Shown: in pieces, positions 1 through 7,104 of the stretch | How positions within the stretch are numbered: position 1 is the first letter of the stretch | Layout: each line of letters opens with the position of its first letter | Assembly: GCA_041746105.1 (NCBI GenBank) | Contig: JBGTHP010000019.1 | Span: 1 to 50,811, forward strand | Length of the DNA stretch: 50,811 nt | Direction: 5' to 3' | DNA from: JBFHRE01 sp041746105 | Lineage (GTDB): Bacteria; Actinomycetota; Acidimicrobiia; Spongiisociales; ZC4RG35 | Notes under the pieces: generated by a model | Seen by the model: the letters and a program-made list of their open reading frames with translations, nothing else | What the model was told of the DNA's origin: nothing | Databases searched by the model: none | Translations under genes and position numbers: made by a program

Positions 1-1
1 C

Positions 2-238
2 GGTTTTGTATGGAAAGAAGGCGCGGTGGTCGAGGCCGGGGACAGCCTGGAACTGCCCGAGCTCCCGATCGATTCGATCGTGATCAGGTACAGGTCGAGT
101 CAGAGCGATGCGAGAATTCTCCGTCTCGGCGACGGGAGTGAGGTTTCGAGCGGTAAGGGTTATGAAGAACAAAGCCGCATCGCAGTTCTCGTGCCCACCG
201 ACCTGGGCTGGCAGATCTACTGGTTCGGTGAATCATGA
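2..238 (+). CDS. 3' end of an unrecognised gene (partial)
   Basis: The reading frame is open from the window edge and ends at a TGA that overlaps the ATG of the next gene (ATGA), so the start lies outside the window. A GTG at 26 could in principle be a start, but the frame continues upstream of it. The visible 78 residues are acidic, with several short hydrophobic beta-like stretches, and show no motif I recognise. The 4-bp overlap suggests co-transcription and translational coupling with the secreted protein at 235. No function can be given. Confidence 0.55.
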   Translation, partial: GFVWKEGAVVEAGDSLELPELPIDSIVIRYRSSQSDARILRLGDGSEVSSGKGYEEQSRIAVLVPTDLGWQIYWFGES

Positions 239-1380
239 TTCGCCTGCCACTGGTCGCGGTCCTCGTTCTTCTACTTTTGGCGCCGCCGGCAGAAGCAATC
301 GAATACGCGACCTCTCTGACGGCGTGGTCGTTGGACGGCGACCTGATGGTGGACGGCGGGGCCTCGGAGGCGGCCGACTATCGAACCCTTCCCTGCCTGG
401 CGATTCACGCCGCAATCGACGAATACAACGCCGGGCCCGGGATCGACCCACCTCCGGTGGACTGGACACCTGCGGCAAACATCGGTCACTACGAACTCAC
501 CATTCTCGAACAAGACACGCTCCTTTCATTCACCGGCTTCACGAAAGAAGACGTTCTTGGTTGCACCACCAACCAGCCCGGTTGGTTGCCGGCGCGACCA
601 CATGATCTGGGACAAGTGACGGACGGCGAACCGATCACCCGCCTCGTGACCGGTGAACCGCCGGAGTGTTCCGGTGGACAGGTGGCGATGGTCGGGTCAG
701 AGTTCGTCTGGGATTGGACGACCGATCGCTGGGTTTGGGGGTATGGACGCAATTGGCAGGACGCCTCCGAGTTGGTTGGTGCGGGCGGCACCGTGGGGCG
801 TCTCACCTACGTTTTCGCCTGCCTGGATGTTGTACCGCCCGGTTCCGATTTCGCCGATGTCGCCTCGTTGGTGCCGCTCACCCAGGTCAACCACAACCCG
901 GCGTTGAAGGGTCTCACCCGGCTCGACACCTGGCTCTGGTACAACTTCGGCCAACCGGCGTCACACCAACTTGGGCCTTTTGTGCTTTCGGTCGATGCCC
1001 GCGGCCGCACGTGGGATCTGGTTGTCGAGGCCTGGGTCGATCAGGTCTGGTGGAACCCCACTTGCGAAACATCGTGCCACCTTCGCCAGACATTCGCCGG
1101 CGTCGATTGGACCGAATGGGAAGAACACGGACTCGTGCTCGACCTCGACGACACCGAAGTCAGCCCTCCCCAGACGATCGACGGAGGCTCCGAATCGGCC
1201 GAAGGTGCGATCGCCGTCTTCGAATATCGGACCAAAGGTTGGTATGACTTTTCGTCGGCCACGATCTGGCGCGGCATCTATTCGTTCAACGACGTGATCT
1301 ACACATACAGCCCGGTGATCGTCGCCGACGCTCATCCCTATCAGGTGGTGGAGGTCAGAAGCCAGTTGGTCGCAGGCTGA
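235..1380 (+). CDS. Secreted protein of unknown function
   Basis: The 381-residue product begins with a clear Sec signal peptide: Arg at position 3, a leucine-rich core and a probable cleavage site after PAEA near residue 21. The mature part is rich in Trp, Asp and Gly, contains scattered Cys (including a CETSC pair near residue 280) and looks like an all-beta exported protein. I do not recognise the family. It overlaps the stop of the preceding gene by 4 bp and is followed closely by a convergent operon. The signal peptide and Cys content support an extracellular or cell-surface location; anything more would be a guess. Confidence 0.7.
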   Translation: MIRLPLVAVLVLLLLAPPAEAIEYATSLTAWSLDGDLMVDGGASEAADYRTLPCLAIHAAIDEYNAGPGIDPPPVDWTPAANIGHYELTILEQDTLLSFTGFTKEDVLGCTTNQPGWLPARPHDLGQVTDGEPITRLVTGEPPECSGGQVAMVGSEFVWDWTTDRWVWGYGRNWQDASELVGAGGTVGRLTYVFACLDVVPPGSDFADVASLVPLTQVNHNPALKGLTRLDTWLWYNFGQPASHQLGPFVLSVDARGRTWDLVVEAWVDQVWWNPTCETSCHLRQTFAGVDWTEWEEHGLVLDLDDTEVSPPQTIDGGSESAEGAIAVFEYRTKGWYDFSSATIWRGIYSFNDVIYTYSPVIVADAHPYQVVEVRSQLVAG

Positions 1381-1382
1381 CC

Positions 1383-1817
1383 TCAGGCAGAGGCGGTTTC
1401 GATAAATCGGGCGGTGATGGCGACCCAACCACCGTGCGTGCGTTGGCGACGGATCTCGCCTGCTTCGCCGAGGCGTTCGAATCCGGTCTGTTCGATCCTC
1501 ACCCTGGTGCGTTCACCGTCCGGTTCAAACGTGACCGTCACCTGAGTTGCCTCCGACCGTTCGAAAAAGATGTGCCACAGATACGACACTTCTCTCGGGG
1601 GATCCCAGGCGGTGACCTCACCCCACAGATGTTCGACGCCATCAGGCCCGCGTTCCAGGATCCGCCCTCCGGTTCCCGGTTCAAACACGATCTGGGCCGC
1701 CGGGTCGCCGCTCATGGTGTGGTCGGGCGGCCACCAGGTGGTGATTCTTTCTGTCCAGGTTTTGAAGGCATGCTCGACACTTGCGGCAACTTCGAAATCA
1801 ACTGTGAGCGGTGCCAT
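1383..1817 (-). CDS. SRPBCC/AHSA1-like protein, last gene of ArsR operon
   Basis: The product has the START/Bet v1-like fold signature of the AHSA1 family: an N-terminal beta strand (LTVDFEVAAS), the helix following VEHAFKTWTE, a central strand with GGRILER, and a C-terminal helix. These proteins bind hydrophobic ligands or act as co-chaperone-like partners, and are very often encoded next to an ArsR repressor, as here. Two adjacent ATG codons (1820 and 1817) follow a GAGGA motif; the second gives the better spacing, and a TTG at 1835 is also possible. The gene overlaps the end of the ArsR gene by about 20 bp, so it is probably translationally coupled. The ligand is unknown. Confidence 0.75.
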   Translation of the reverse strand: MAPLTVDFEVAASVEHAFKTWTERITTWWPPDHTMSGDPAAQIVFEPGTGGRILERGPDGVEHLWGEVTAWDPPREVSYLWHIFFERSEATQVTVTFEPDGERTRVRIEQTGFERLGEAGEIRRQRTHGGWVAITARFIETASA

Positions 1818-2115
1818 CATTCCTCGTGTTCTCAACCGTCAGCTTGAACCGGCCGGCGGCTTCGCCCCAGACCTCGGCGAGAAAAGTACGGACCTCGGCG
1901 ACTCCATCGTCGTTGAGGCGGTAGAGCCGGCGGTTGCCTTCGGCGCGGTCGGTCACGAGTCCGGCATCCTTGAGAAGCCGCAGGTGTCGCGAAACCGCCG
2001 GCCGGGAAATAGGGAGACCGGCGGCTATCTCATCCACCCATTTTTCGCCGGGACCCAGCATCTCGACAATCGTTCGCCGATGGGGATCACCGAGTGCTGC
2101 AAACGGGTCAGGCAC
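1798..2115 (-). CDS. ArsR-family transcriptional repressor
   Basis: This 105-residue protein is a winged helix-turn-helix of the ArsR type: FAALGDPHRRTIVEML at the N-terminus, recognition helix SRPAVSRHLRLLKDAGLV, and the wing containing GNRRLYRL. It lacks the Cys pair of metal-sensing ArsR proteins, so it belongs to the metal-independent group that pairs with SRPBCC proteins. Its GTG start overlaps the stop of the upstream SRPBCC gene by 8 bp, and its own 3' end overlaps the downstream SRPBCC gene, so the three genes form one tightly packed operon. It probably autoregulates through the palindrome at 2556-2568. Confidence 0.85.
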   Translation of the reverse strand: MPDPFAALGDPHRRTIVEMLGPGEKWVDEIAAGLPISRPAVSRHLRLLKDAGLVTDRAEGNRRLYRLNDDGVAEVRTFLAEVWGEAAGRFKLTVENTRNDGTAHS

Positions 2116-2533
2116 GGCTCGCCTCTGCTGCCAGTTTGAGGCCGTCTGCGAACTGGTTGAAAGAGTCGGTCAGGTCGGGCATCGATTTTTTGATGAGCGG
2201 CTCCATCAGCCCGGTGAAGACCTCCTCCATCGCAAACGACGTGCCCGCCGCCGACGGCTCGAGGGTGTAGGTCCGGACTCCTTTGAACAGCCCAAATGGC
2301 ATCCCATCCGACCAGACCATCTTCCTTGGGGCGTCCATCTCGGCCACTCTCAGCTTGAACACACGTTTGGGGGCGACGATCGATCGCAGTTGGATCGTCT
2401 CGTCGACGGCGATGGTGCCTTCGATTCCGACCACGGCCGGATTCCATTGCGCATACCCACTCGCCTCGGTGAGCAATGCCCAAACGGTCTCCGGGTACGC
2501 CTCGATCTGTCTGGCGACCTTGTAGGACGTCAC
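2108..2533 (-). CDS. SRPBCC-family polyketide-cyclase-like protein
   Basis: The protein is a second START/Bet v1-like member of this operon, with IEAYPETVWALLTEASGYAQWNP (residues about 9-31, the usual N-terminal helix and Trp-Asn-Pro turn) and a C-terminal amphipathic helix. Such proteins bind small hydrophobic ligands; no catalytic residue is evident. Two in-frame GTG codons compete for the start. The GGAG of the Shine-Dalgarno site abuts the first (2539) but sits about 5 nt from the second (2533), so 2533 is preferred. It is the first gene of the operon and lies directly downstream of the palindromic operator. Confidence 0.75.
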   Translation of the reverse strand: MTSYKVARQIEAYPETVWALLTEASGYAQWNPAVVGIEGTIAVDETIQLRSIVAPKRVFKLRVAEMDAPRKMVWSDGMPFGLFKGVRTYTLEPSAAGTSFAMEEVFTGLMEPLIKKSMPDLTDSFNQFADGLKLAAEASRA

Positions 2534-2555
2534 GTTCACTCCTATGTAGCTATAT

Positions 2556-2578
2556 TGTTACGGTAACAGATTCGTTAC
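2556..2578. promoter_or_regulatory. Palindromic operator between divergent genes
   Basis: TGTTAC-G-GTAACA (2556-2568) is a perfect inverted repeat with 6-bp arms. A third half-site GTTAC follows at 2574-2578, forming a second overlapping repeat GTAAC-N6-GTTAC. The site lies between the divergent ArsR operon and the gene at 2606, close to an AT-rich stretch that could be the -10 of the leftward promoter. I infer that it binds the ArsR protein encoded at 1798. Confidence 0.6.
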
Positions 2579-2605
2579 TTCGAGTTAGACGACAGGAGAT
2601 TGGCA

Positions 2606-3025
2606 ATGAGCAAAGCGCCGGCATCGGGTTCTGGGACCAAGTCCGACCCTTGGGTGTTGAAGACGCCCAGCCTCGGGTCGGAGTTTCAGATGTACCGGGA
2701 CGAGACACTCGACCCCCCCGCCTTGGTCTGCACCGTCGGCACCACGGAACTTCGATACGACCTCCGCTGTATCGAGGACCTGCACACCATGCTCAAGGCC
2801 CATGGCGATTGGATGGAGTTGGGAAACGCCGACGAGCAAAAACCTGCCAAAGAAGGGACCGTCGAGGCGTGGGCGAGATCGGACTCGAACCCCATCGGTG
2901 GTTGGTATGGCCTCAAGAAGGGCCTGCGCGGTCGCTTTGGCAACTACGTCTCTCCTGTCTTGGAGATCCTCGACCTGGCAGAGGTCGAACACAATGCCAG
3001 AGGCAACCGGATGCGGGCTCTCTAG
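2606..3025 (+). CDS. Conserved-looking protein of unknown function
   Basis: The start is the ATG at 2606, set 6 nt after a clean AGGAGA Shine-Dalgarno sequence; an upstream TTG at 2600 sits inside the spacer and is unlikely. The 139-residue product is soluble, with no signal peptide or membrane segment. It is rich in Trp and Gly in the second half (GGWYGLKKGLRGRFG) and has a basic C-terminus. I do not recognise a named family. The gene is divergent from the ArsR/SRPBCC operon and shares its operator region, so it may be co-regulated. Its stop codon overlaps the stop of the convergent gene at 3022. Confidence 0.65.
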   Translation: MSKAPASGSGTKSDPWVLKTPSLGSEFQMYRDETLDPPALVCTVGTTELRYDLRCIEDLHTMLKAHGDWMELGNADEQKPAKEGTVEAWARSDSNPIGGWYGLKKGLRGRFGNYVSPVLEILDLAEVEHNARGNRMRAL

Positions 3026-3666
3026 AGGACTCTCAGCGCCTCGTCGACATCGCGTTCGCGCCTGCTCAATGCCATCAGCACGCCGCGATCGCCATGGCGG
3101 CGGCGGGCCGTCTCCACTAGGCATTCGATCACGATCCCAACGGCGGCACCATCAAAGTTTGGCGATGCGAGTCCGACGCTGACTGCAAGATCGTCGGTGT
3201 GGATCACGAGTTCCATCATTCTCGTCACCAGGTAGTCATCGAGGAGCATCGCCCGCCCGTCCAACGCCGCCAGAGTTCGCGTCGAGGGTTCTGAGTCGAG
3301 CCGCTCCCGGAGATCTGCCACTTGCTCGTCCCATCGCTCCACCAGCGCGATGTGGCCGATCACTGCCTCGTCCTCGGAGCGCTTTCGGATCGCCTGATGA
3401 AGAGAACTGGTGATCTCGTCTCGCAGTCCGTCGATCGAGGAGACGTATCCAGGCGCGTCTAGGAGTTGAGTCATCGGGTCGGGCGGGTCCCGATCGAGGT
3501 AGGCATTGACCGAGGTCACGGCTCTGGTCAAATGACCGGCGAGAGTTCCCACCGTCATCAGTTCCAGGGCGCTCGGCTGTTCCCATCTTTCGGCGACCTC
3601 ACCCCCTGCGAGCACCGCGCGTCCGACGTCGAGCGCGGATGAGAAGGTCGAGCGAATGCCTGGCAT
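3022..3666 (-). CDS. Mycothiol-dependent maleylpyruvate isomerase-like (DinB superfamily) protein
   Basis: The 214-residue product resembles the actinobacterial MDMPI/TIGR03083-type proteins: an N-terminal helical bundle with VGTLAGHLTRAVTSVNAYLD and the later ELVIHTDDLAVSVG segment, whose His-Thr-Asp-Asp is typical of the family. Members bind a metal through His residues and use, or are thought to use, mycothiol. The substrate here is unknown. The start is placed at ATG 3666 because TATGGT lies exactly 6 nt upstream, the leaderless pattern seen elsewhere in this window; a TTG two codons earlier is less likely. Confidence 0.7.
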   Translation of the reverse strand: MPGIRSTFSSALDVGRAVLAGGEVAERWEQPSALELMTVGTLAGHLTRAVTSVNAYLDRDPPDPMTQLLDAPGYVSSIDGLRDEITSSLHQAIRKRSEDEAVIGHIALVERWDEQVADLRERLDSEPSTRTLAALDGRAMLLDDYLVTRMMELVIHTDDLAVSVGLASPNFDGAAVGIVIECLVETARRRHGDRGVLMALSRRERDVDEALRVL

Positions 3667-3672
3667 GGCCAA

Positions 3673-3678
3673 ACCATA
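3673..3678 (-). promoter_or_regulatory. Leaderless -10 element for the MDMPI-like gene
   Basis: TATGGT on the minus strand lies 6 nt before the ATG at 3666, which would place the transcription start at or next to the start codon. There is no Shine-Dalgarno site. Confidence 0.45.
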
Positions 3679-3687
3679 TATCGGGAA

Positions 3688-4212
3688 CTAGTCGTGCGAG
3701 TCGACCTCGCTCACGAGTTGTCCGTCCGAATAACGTACCCGGACGGTGATCTCGGTTTCACCGGATTTGAACTCGACCTTGACTTCTTCCGGCCCCTGCT
3801 TCTCAACCTCTGCCGAGAACCCGTTGGCGGGGCTTGCACCAACCAGATAGACCTCTCCGTTCGCATAGGAGACAGTGACTGTCCCCCCTGGAGACGGAAC
3901 AGACAGCGAACCGGAGGGCAGAGGCGGCTTCGTGGTTGTGGAGGAGGTAGGCGAGGTTCCACTCGACCCGCCGAAGGTCGTCGAGGTGGACGACGTCGAC
4001 GACGAAGAAGTCGATGTGCCGCTGAGGGGGGGAGTGGATACCGTTGAAGCGGCGCCGGTGGATGAACTGATCTCGATGGAAGCGTCGGCAAGTAACGGTG
4101 CCGTCGGGACCTCACTGACTCTGGATGCGGCCGCTCCCACCACCTGCCACGCGGTGAGCGTCACCACAGCGGCAACAACCGTCCAGCCCGCGACATAACG
4201 AAGGATCCTCAC
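3688..4212 (-). CDS. Membrane-anchored Ser/Thr-linker protein with small C-terminal beta domain (copy A)
   Basis: The product has an N-terminal membrane anchor (hydrophobic VAGWTVVAAVVTLTAW, about residues 7-22), a linker of about 55 residues made almost only of Ser, Thr, Gly and Pro, and a C-terminal domain of about 65 residues that contains GGTVTVSY and EEVKVEFKSGET. The same layout and C-terminal pattern occur in the protein at 9019, so the two are paralogues. The C-terminal domain should lie outside the membrane. The gene is divergent from the two-component system at 4316. GTG 4212 gives a compact N-terminus; a TTG at 4254 would add 14 residues. The function is unknown. Confidence 0.65.
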   Translation of the reverse strand: MRILRYVAGWTVVAAVVTLTAWQVVGAAASRVSEVPTAPLLADASIEISSSTGAASTVSTPPLSGTSTSSSSTSSTSTTFGGSSGTSPTSSTTTKPPLPSGSLSVPSPGGTVTVSYANGEVYLVGASPANGFSAEVEKQGPEEVKVEFKSGETEITVRVRYSDGQLVSEVDSHD

Positions 4213-4315
4213 AGCGACATTTTGCCAGACAACCGTTTCGGCGGTATCAGCCAAACGTCAACATTCCCTCAAGCGTGCGATCATCTTGTTTTTGGGCCTA
4301 TAGGCTGCCCATTCG

Positions 4316-4993
4316 ATGGCACGAATAATCGTTATCGAAGACGACTCCGAAATCCGCCGACTCGTCGCGCGCGGTCTTGCATCGGGTGGTCATCATGTGG
4401 AGACGGCGGCTACCGCCCTCGAGGGTCTCCGCATCACGGTGGGGGAGGATCCCGAAGTCGTCATTCTCGACCTCGGTCTACCCGATCTGGATGGGAGCGA
4501 ACTGATCAGGATGATCCGTGCTGTCAGCCAGGTTCCGATCATTGTCGCCACCGCACGCGACGACAATGAATCGGCGATCGCCCTGCTCGACGCCGGCGCA
4601 GACGACTACATCGTGAAGCCATATGCCGTTGAAAACCTCGAAGCCAGGATCAGAGCAGTGCTCAGAAGGACCGCCTCCAAAACCGACACCGCGATCCACG
4701 TCGTGGGTCCCCTCAAGGTCGATCCGACGGCACGTGAGGTCACCCTCGATGACCAACCCATCGAATTGACCCCCAAAGAGTTCGACTTGTTGTTGTTCCT
4801 CACTGAGCACCTCGGGGAAGTCATCACCAAACGCCAGCTTCTGGCGGAGGTGTGGAGGGAGCCGTACGGAGGCTCGGAACGCACCGTTGACGTCCATTTG
4901 TCCTGGCTGCGCAAGAAACTGGGTGAGACCGCTTCCGAACCCCGGTTCTTACGCACGGTGCACGGAGTCGGGGTCAAGCTGGTTGCGCCGTGA
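4316..4993 (+). CDS. OmpR/KdpE-type response regulator
   Basis: The 225-residue protein has a receiver domain with the acidic pair at residues 9-10, the phosphoacceptor Asp52 in VVILDLGLPDLDG, Thr79 and Lys101 (YIVKP). A winged-helix DNA-binding domain follows, with LTPKEFDLLLFL and the recognition region RTVDVHLSWLRKKLG. It is therefore a complete transcriptional regulator. Its stop overlaps the GTG of the histidine kinase gene by 4 bp. A TAGGCT at 4301-4306 lies 9 nt before the ATG and there is no Shine-Dalgarno site, so the mRNA may have almost no leader. Targets are unknown; the downstream pxp operon and the divergent gene at 3688 are candidates. Confidence 0.92.
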   Translation: MARIIVIEDDSEIRRLVARGLASGGHHVETAATALEGLRITVGEDPEVVILDLGLPDLDGSELIRMIRAVSQVPIIVATARDDNESAIALLDAGADDYIVKPYAVENLEARIRAVLRRTASKTDTAIHVVGPLKVDPTAREVTLDDQPIELTPKEFDLLLFLTEHLGEVITKRQLLAEVWREPYGGSERTVDVHLSWLRKKLGETASEPRFLRTVHGVGVKLVAP

Positions 4994-6276
4994 GGCGCAG
5001 CATCAATCTGCTCGTAACCGCAGTCACGGGTCTCGTGGTGGTTGCGTTTGTGGTGCCTCTGGCGCTCCTCGTCCGACAGCAGGCGGATCAGAGGGGGAGA
5101 ATCGAAGCCGAACGCACGGCTCAAACCCTCGCCGCGGTGGTGGTGCGATCACTCGCAGCCGCAGACAGCGTGTTGTCGGCGGACAGGCTGGCCGATTCCA
5201 TCGGACCACTCCCCGGCGGCAGCGCCGTCCTGCTTCCCGACGGGACGGTGATCGGAGACACCACCCCCTTTGCCGACCTCGTCGACGACGTCGTTGCGTC
5301 GAGCAGCACTCGCTCGGCCTACCTACCCGACGGTTACGGACTTGCGATTCCAGTTCTCACCCGTTCGGGAGCGGTGGTGGTCTACGCGTCAGTACCAGCA
5401 ACCGCCCTGAGTGAGGGTGTTGTCGGGGCTTGGATCCTGCTCGGGCTTCTCGCCTTCTTCCTCGTGGCCGCCGCAGTGGTCGTAGCCGACCGCCTCGGCC
5501 GCAGCGTGGTCGGCCCTTCGCGCCGTCTGGGCGAGGCAGCCGAAAGGCTTGGACAGGGTGACCTGACCACCAGGGTGATGGAGGAAGGTCCGCCGGAACT
5601 CCAATCGATGGGGGCAGCATTCAACCTCCTGGCGACGCGCGTCACCGATCTCCTGGACGCAGAACGTGAACAGATTGCCGACCTGTCGCACCGGCTGCGG
5701 ACCCCGCTGACCGCATTACGCCTCCAGGCAGAACAAATCGAAGATTCTGCCGAGAGGGTCTCCGTTCTGGACAAAGTCGACCGGCTGCGGGGTGCCGTCG
5801 ATCAGATCATCCGCGATGCCCGGCACCGCCCCCAACAAGCCGCCTCATGCGACATCGTCGCCGTCGTGGAAACGAGAACGACCTTTTGGGCGGTGCTGGC
5901 AGAAGAGGAGGCAAGGACGGTTTCGGTAGATCTGGTCGATGGGCCGGTGCCGATTCCCATGCCCGCGGAAGATCTCGCGGCCACTCTCGATGCCCTGATC
6001 GGCAACGTCTTTTCGCACACCGAACCAGGGGTCGGCTTTTCTGTTGCGGTCGGAACCGACGCGACCAGCGCGATCTTGACCGTAGGCGACGACGGATCAG
6101 GGTTTCCCGATGACATGGACCCGAGCGGCCGAGGTGTCAGCGGCAGCGGCTCCAGCGGATTAGGTCTCGATATAGCTCGGAGGCTGGCAGAGACCCACGA
6201 AGGATCGATGGTTCTTGGTCGCTCGCCTTCGGGTGGAGCGACCATCACGTTGACGCTGCCGCGTCAAACCGTCTAG
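4990..6276 (+). CDS. Sensor histidine kinase, partner of the response regulator at 4316
   Basis: The 428-residue kinase has two membrane segments (about residues 7-28 and 145-167) enclosing an extracytoplasmic sensor region of about 115 residues, then a HAMP-like linker. The HisKA box is IADLSHRLRTPLTAL with phosphoacceptor His234. A HATPase domain follows with an N-box (IGNVFSHTEPG), DDGSGFP and the SSGLGLDIARRLAE lid region. All catalytic motifs look intact. It starts with a GTG that overlaps the regulator stop (GTGA). The sensor region shows no domain I can name, so the signal is unknown. Confidence 0.9.
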   Translation: MRRSINLLVTAVTGLVVVAFVVPLALLVRQQADQRGRIEAERTAQTLAAVVVRSLAAADSVLSADRLADSIGPLPGGSAVLLPDGTVIGDTTPFADLVDDVVASSSTRSAYLPDGYGLAIPVLTRSGAVVVYASVPATALSEGVVGAWILLGLLAFFLVAAAVVVADRLGRSVVGPSRRLGEAAERLGQGDLTTRVMEEGPPELQSMGAAFNLLATRVTDLLDAEREQIADLSHRLRTPLTALRLQAEQIEDSAERVSVLDKVDRLRGAVDQIIRDARHRPQQAASCDIVAVVETRTTFWAVLAEEEARTVSVDLVDGPVPIPMPAEDLAATLDALIGNVFSHTEPGVGFSVAVGTDATSAILTVGDDGSGFPDDMDPSGRGVSGSGSSGLGLDIARRLAETHEGSMVLGRSPSGGATITLTLPRQTV

Positions 6277-6331
6277 ACAAAGGCGGTCTCCCCAAAACGC
6301 CGCTCCCACTGGTTTGGCGGAGGCGGCCTCC

Positions 6332-6337
6332 TAAGGT
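6332..6337 (+). promoter_or_regulatory. Leaderless -10 element upstream of pxpBCA
   Basis: TAAGGT is followed after exactly 6 nt by the GTG at 6344. No convincing -35 hexamer is seen. It would start a leaderless transcript at the small upstream ORF. Confidence 0.45.
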
Positions 6338-6343
6338 CTCGTT

Positions 6344-6391
6344 GTGAATTCGCCCACACACGTCTTCGCACACCGGCCGGATTGCCGGTGA
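6344..6391 (+). CDS. Possible leaderless upstream ORF (15 codons) coupled to pxpB
   Basis: GTG 6344 opens a 15-codon frame (MNSPTHVFAHRPDCR) that stops at a TGA overlapping the GTG of pxpB in the sequence GTGA. A TAAGGT lies 6 nt before the GTG, and neither this ORF nor pxpB has a Shine-Dalgarno site. Translation of pxpB could therefore depend on ribosomes finishing the short ORF. Leaderless upstream ORFs coupled to metabolic operons are known in Actinobacteria; here the role is inferred from layout only. The peptide holds one Cys, two His and one Pro-Asp near its end. Confidence 0.4.
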   Translation: MNSPTHVFAHRPDCR

Positions 6392-7104
6392 GCATCCGGA
6401 TCCTCCCGGCAGGTGACCAGGCCGCCGTGGTCAGCTTCGGAGAAGAGGTGGATATCCAGCACAACAATCTCGTGCTGGCCCTCGACCACGCCCTGCGGAT
6501 GGAGCCTCTTCCTGGGGTGAGAGAGGTGGTACCCGCCCTCGCGTCGCTGATGGTGACATACGACGCGAACACGGTGGCCTTTCCCGAGATCGAGGCCGCC
6601 CTCACCGATCGGGTGAAAGCCATCGGGCCGGCGCCGCAGTGGCAACCCACCAGAAGATGGCGCCTACCCGTGTTTTACGGAGGCTCGCATGGACCTCACA
6701 TGGAGGAGGCAGCAGCCGCCTTGCGCCTCCACCCAGACCAGCTCGCAGACCGCCATGCCGAATTGCGGCTTCGGGTTTTGATGATCGGATTCGCACCAGG
6801 GCTCGCCTACCTGGGGCTGGCGCCGAAACTGTGGGATCTTCCGCGCCGAACCACGATCCTTCCCCGCGTGCCGGCCGGTTCGGTCCTGGTGGCGGCGCGG
6901 CAAACGGTGGTCGCCGCCACCCCGATTCCGACCGGATGGTGGGTGATCGGCCACAGCCCGGTCAACCTCTTTGATCCTGCACTGACCCCTCCCGCCCGCC
7001 TCAGCCCTGGGGATGAGGTCGTTTTTGAACGGATCGGTGCAGACGAGCACCGCAGCCTGGTCGAGGATGGTCTGATGGAGCCGTCGCCGGAGAGGCTCCC
7101 TTGA
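6388..7104 (+). CDS. pxpB: 5-oxoprolinase subunit PxpB (KipI-like)
   Basis: This subunit belongs to the ATP-dependent 5-oxoprolinase complex PxpABC, which opens cyclic 5-oxoproline to glutamate. The protein shows the allophanate-hydrolase subunit 1 (AHS1) pattern: SIRILPAGDQAAVVSFG at the N-terminus, GFAPGLAYLG near residue 135, the RTTILPRVPAGSVLVA segment, and GWWVIGHSPVNLFDP. The start is given as GTG 6388, which overlaps the stop of the short upstream ORF; a TTG at 6382 is an alternative. It overlaps pxpC by 4 bp (TTGA). Gene order pxpB-pxpC-pxpA and the close packing support the assignment. Confidence 0.9.
   Translation: MSIRILPAGDQAAVVSFGEEVDIQHNNLVLALDHALRMEPLPGVREVVPALASLMVTYDANTVAFPEIEAALTDRVKAIGPAPQWQPTRRWRLPVFYGGSHGPHMEEAAAALRLHPDQLADRHAELRLRVLMIGFAPGLAYLGLAPKLWDLPRRTTILPRVPAGSVLVAARQTVVAATPIPTGWWVIGHSPVNLFDPALTPPARLSPGDEVVFERIGADEHRSLVEDGLMEPSPERLP

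Noticed and set aside
3920..4080. Repetitive Ser/Thr-coding DNA that could be taken for a short tandem repeat or CRISPR-like region
   Set aside because: It is the degenerate coding of a Ser/Thr linker; repeat units are irregular and no spacers exist. The same holds for 9300-9400 and 47380-47460.
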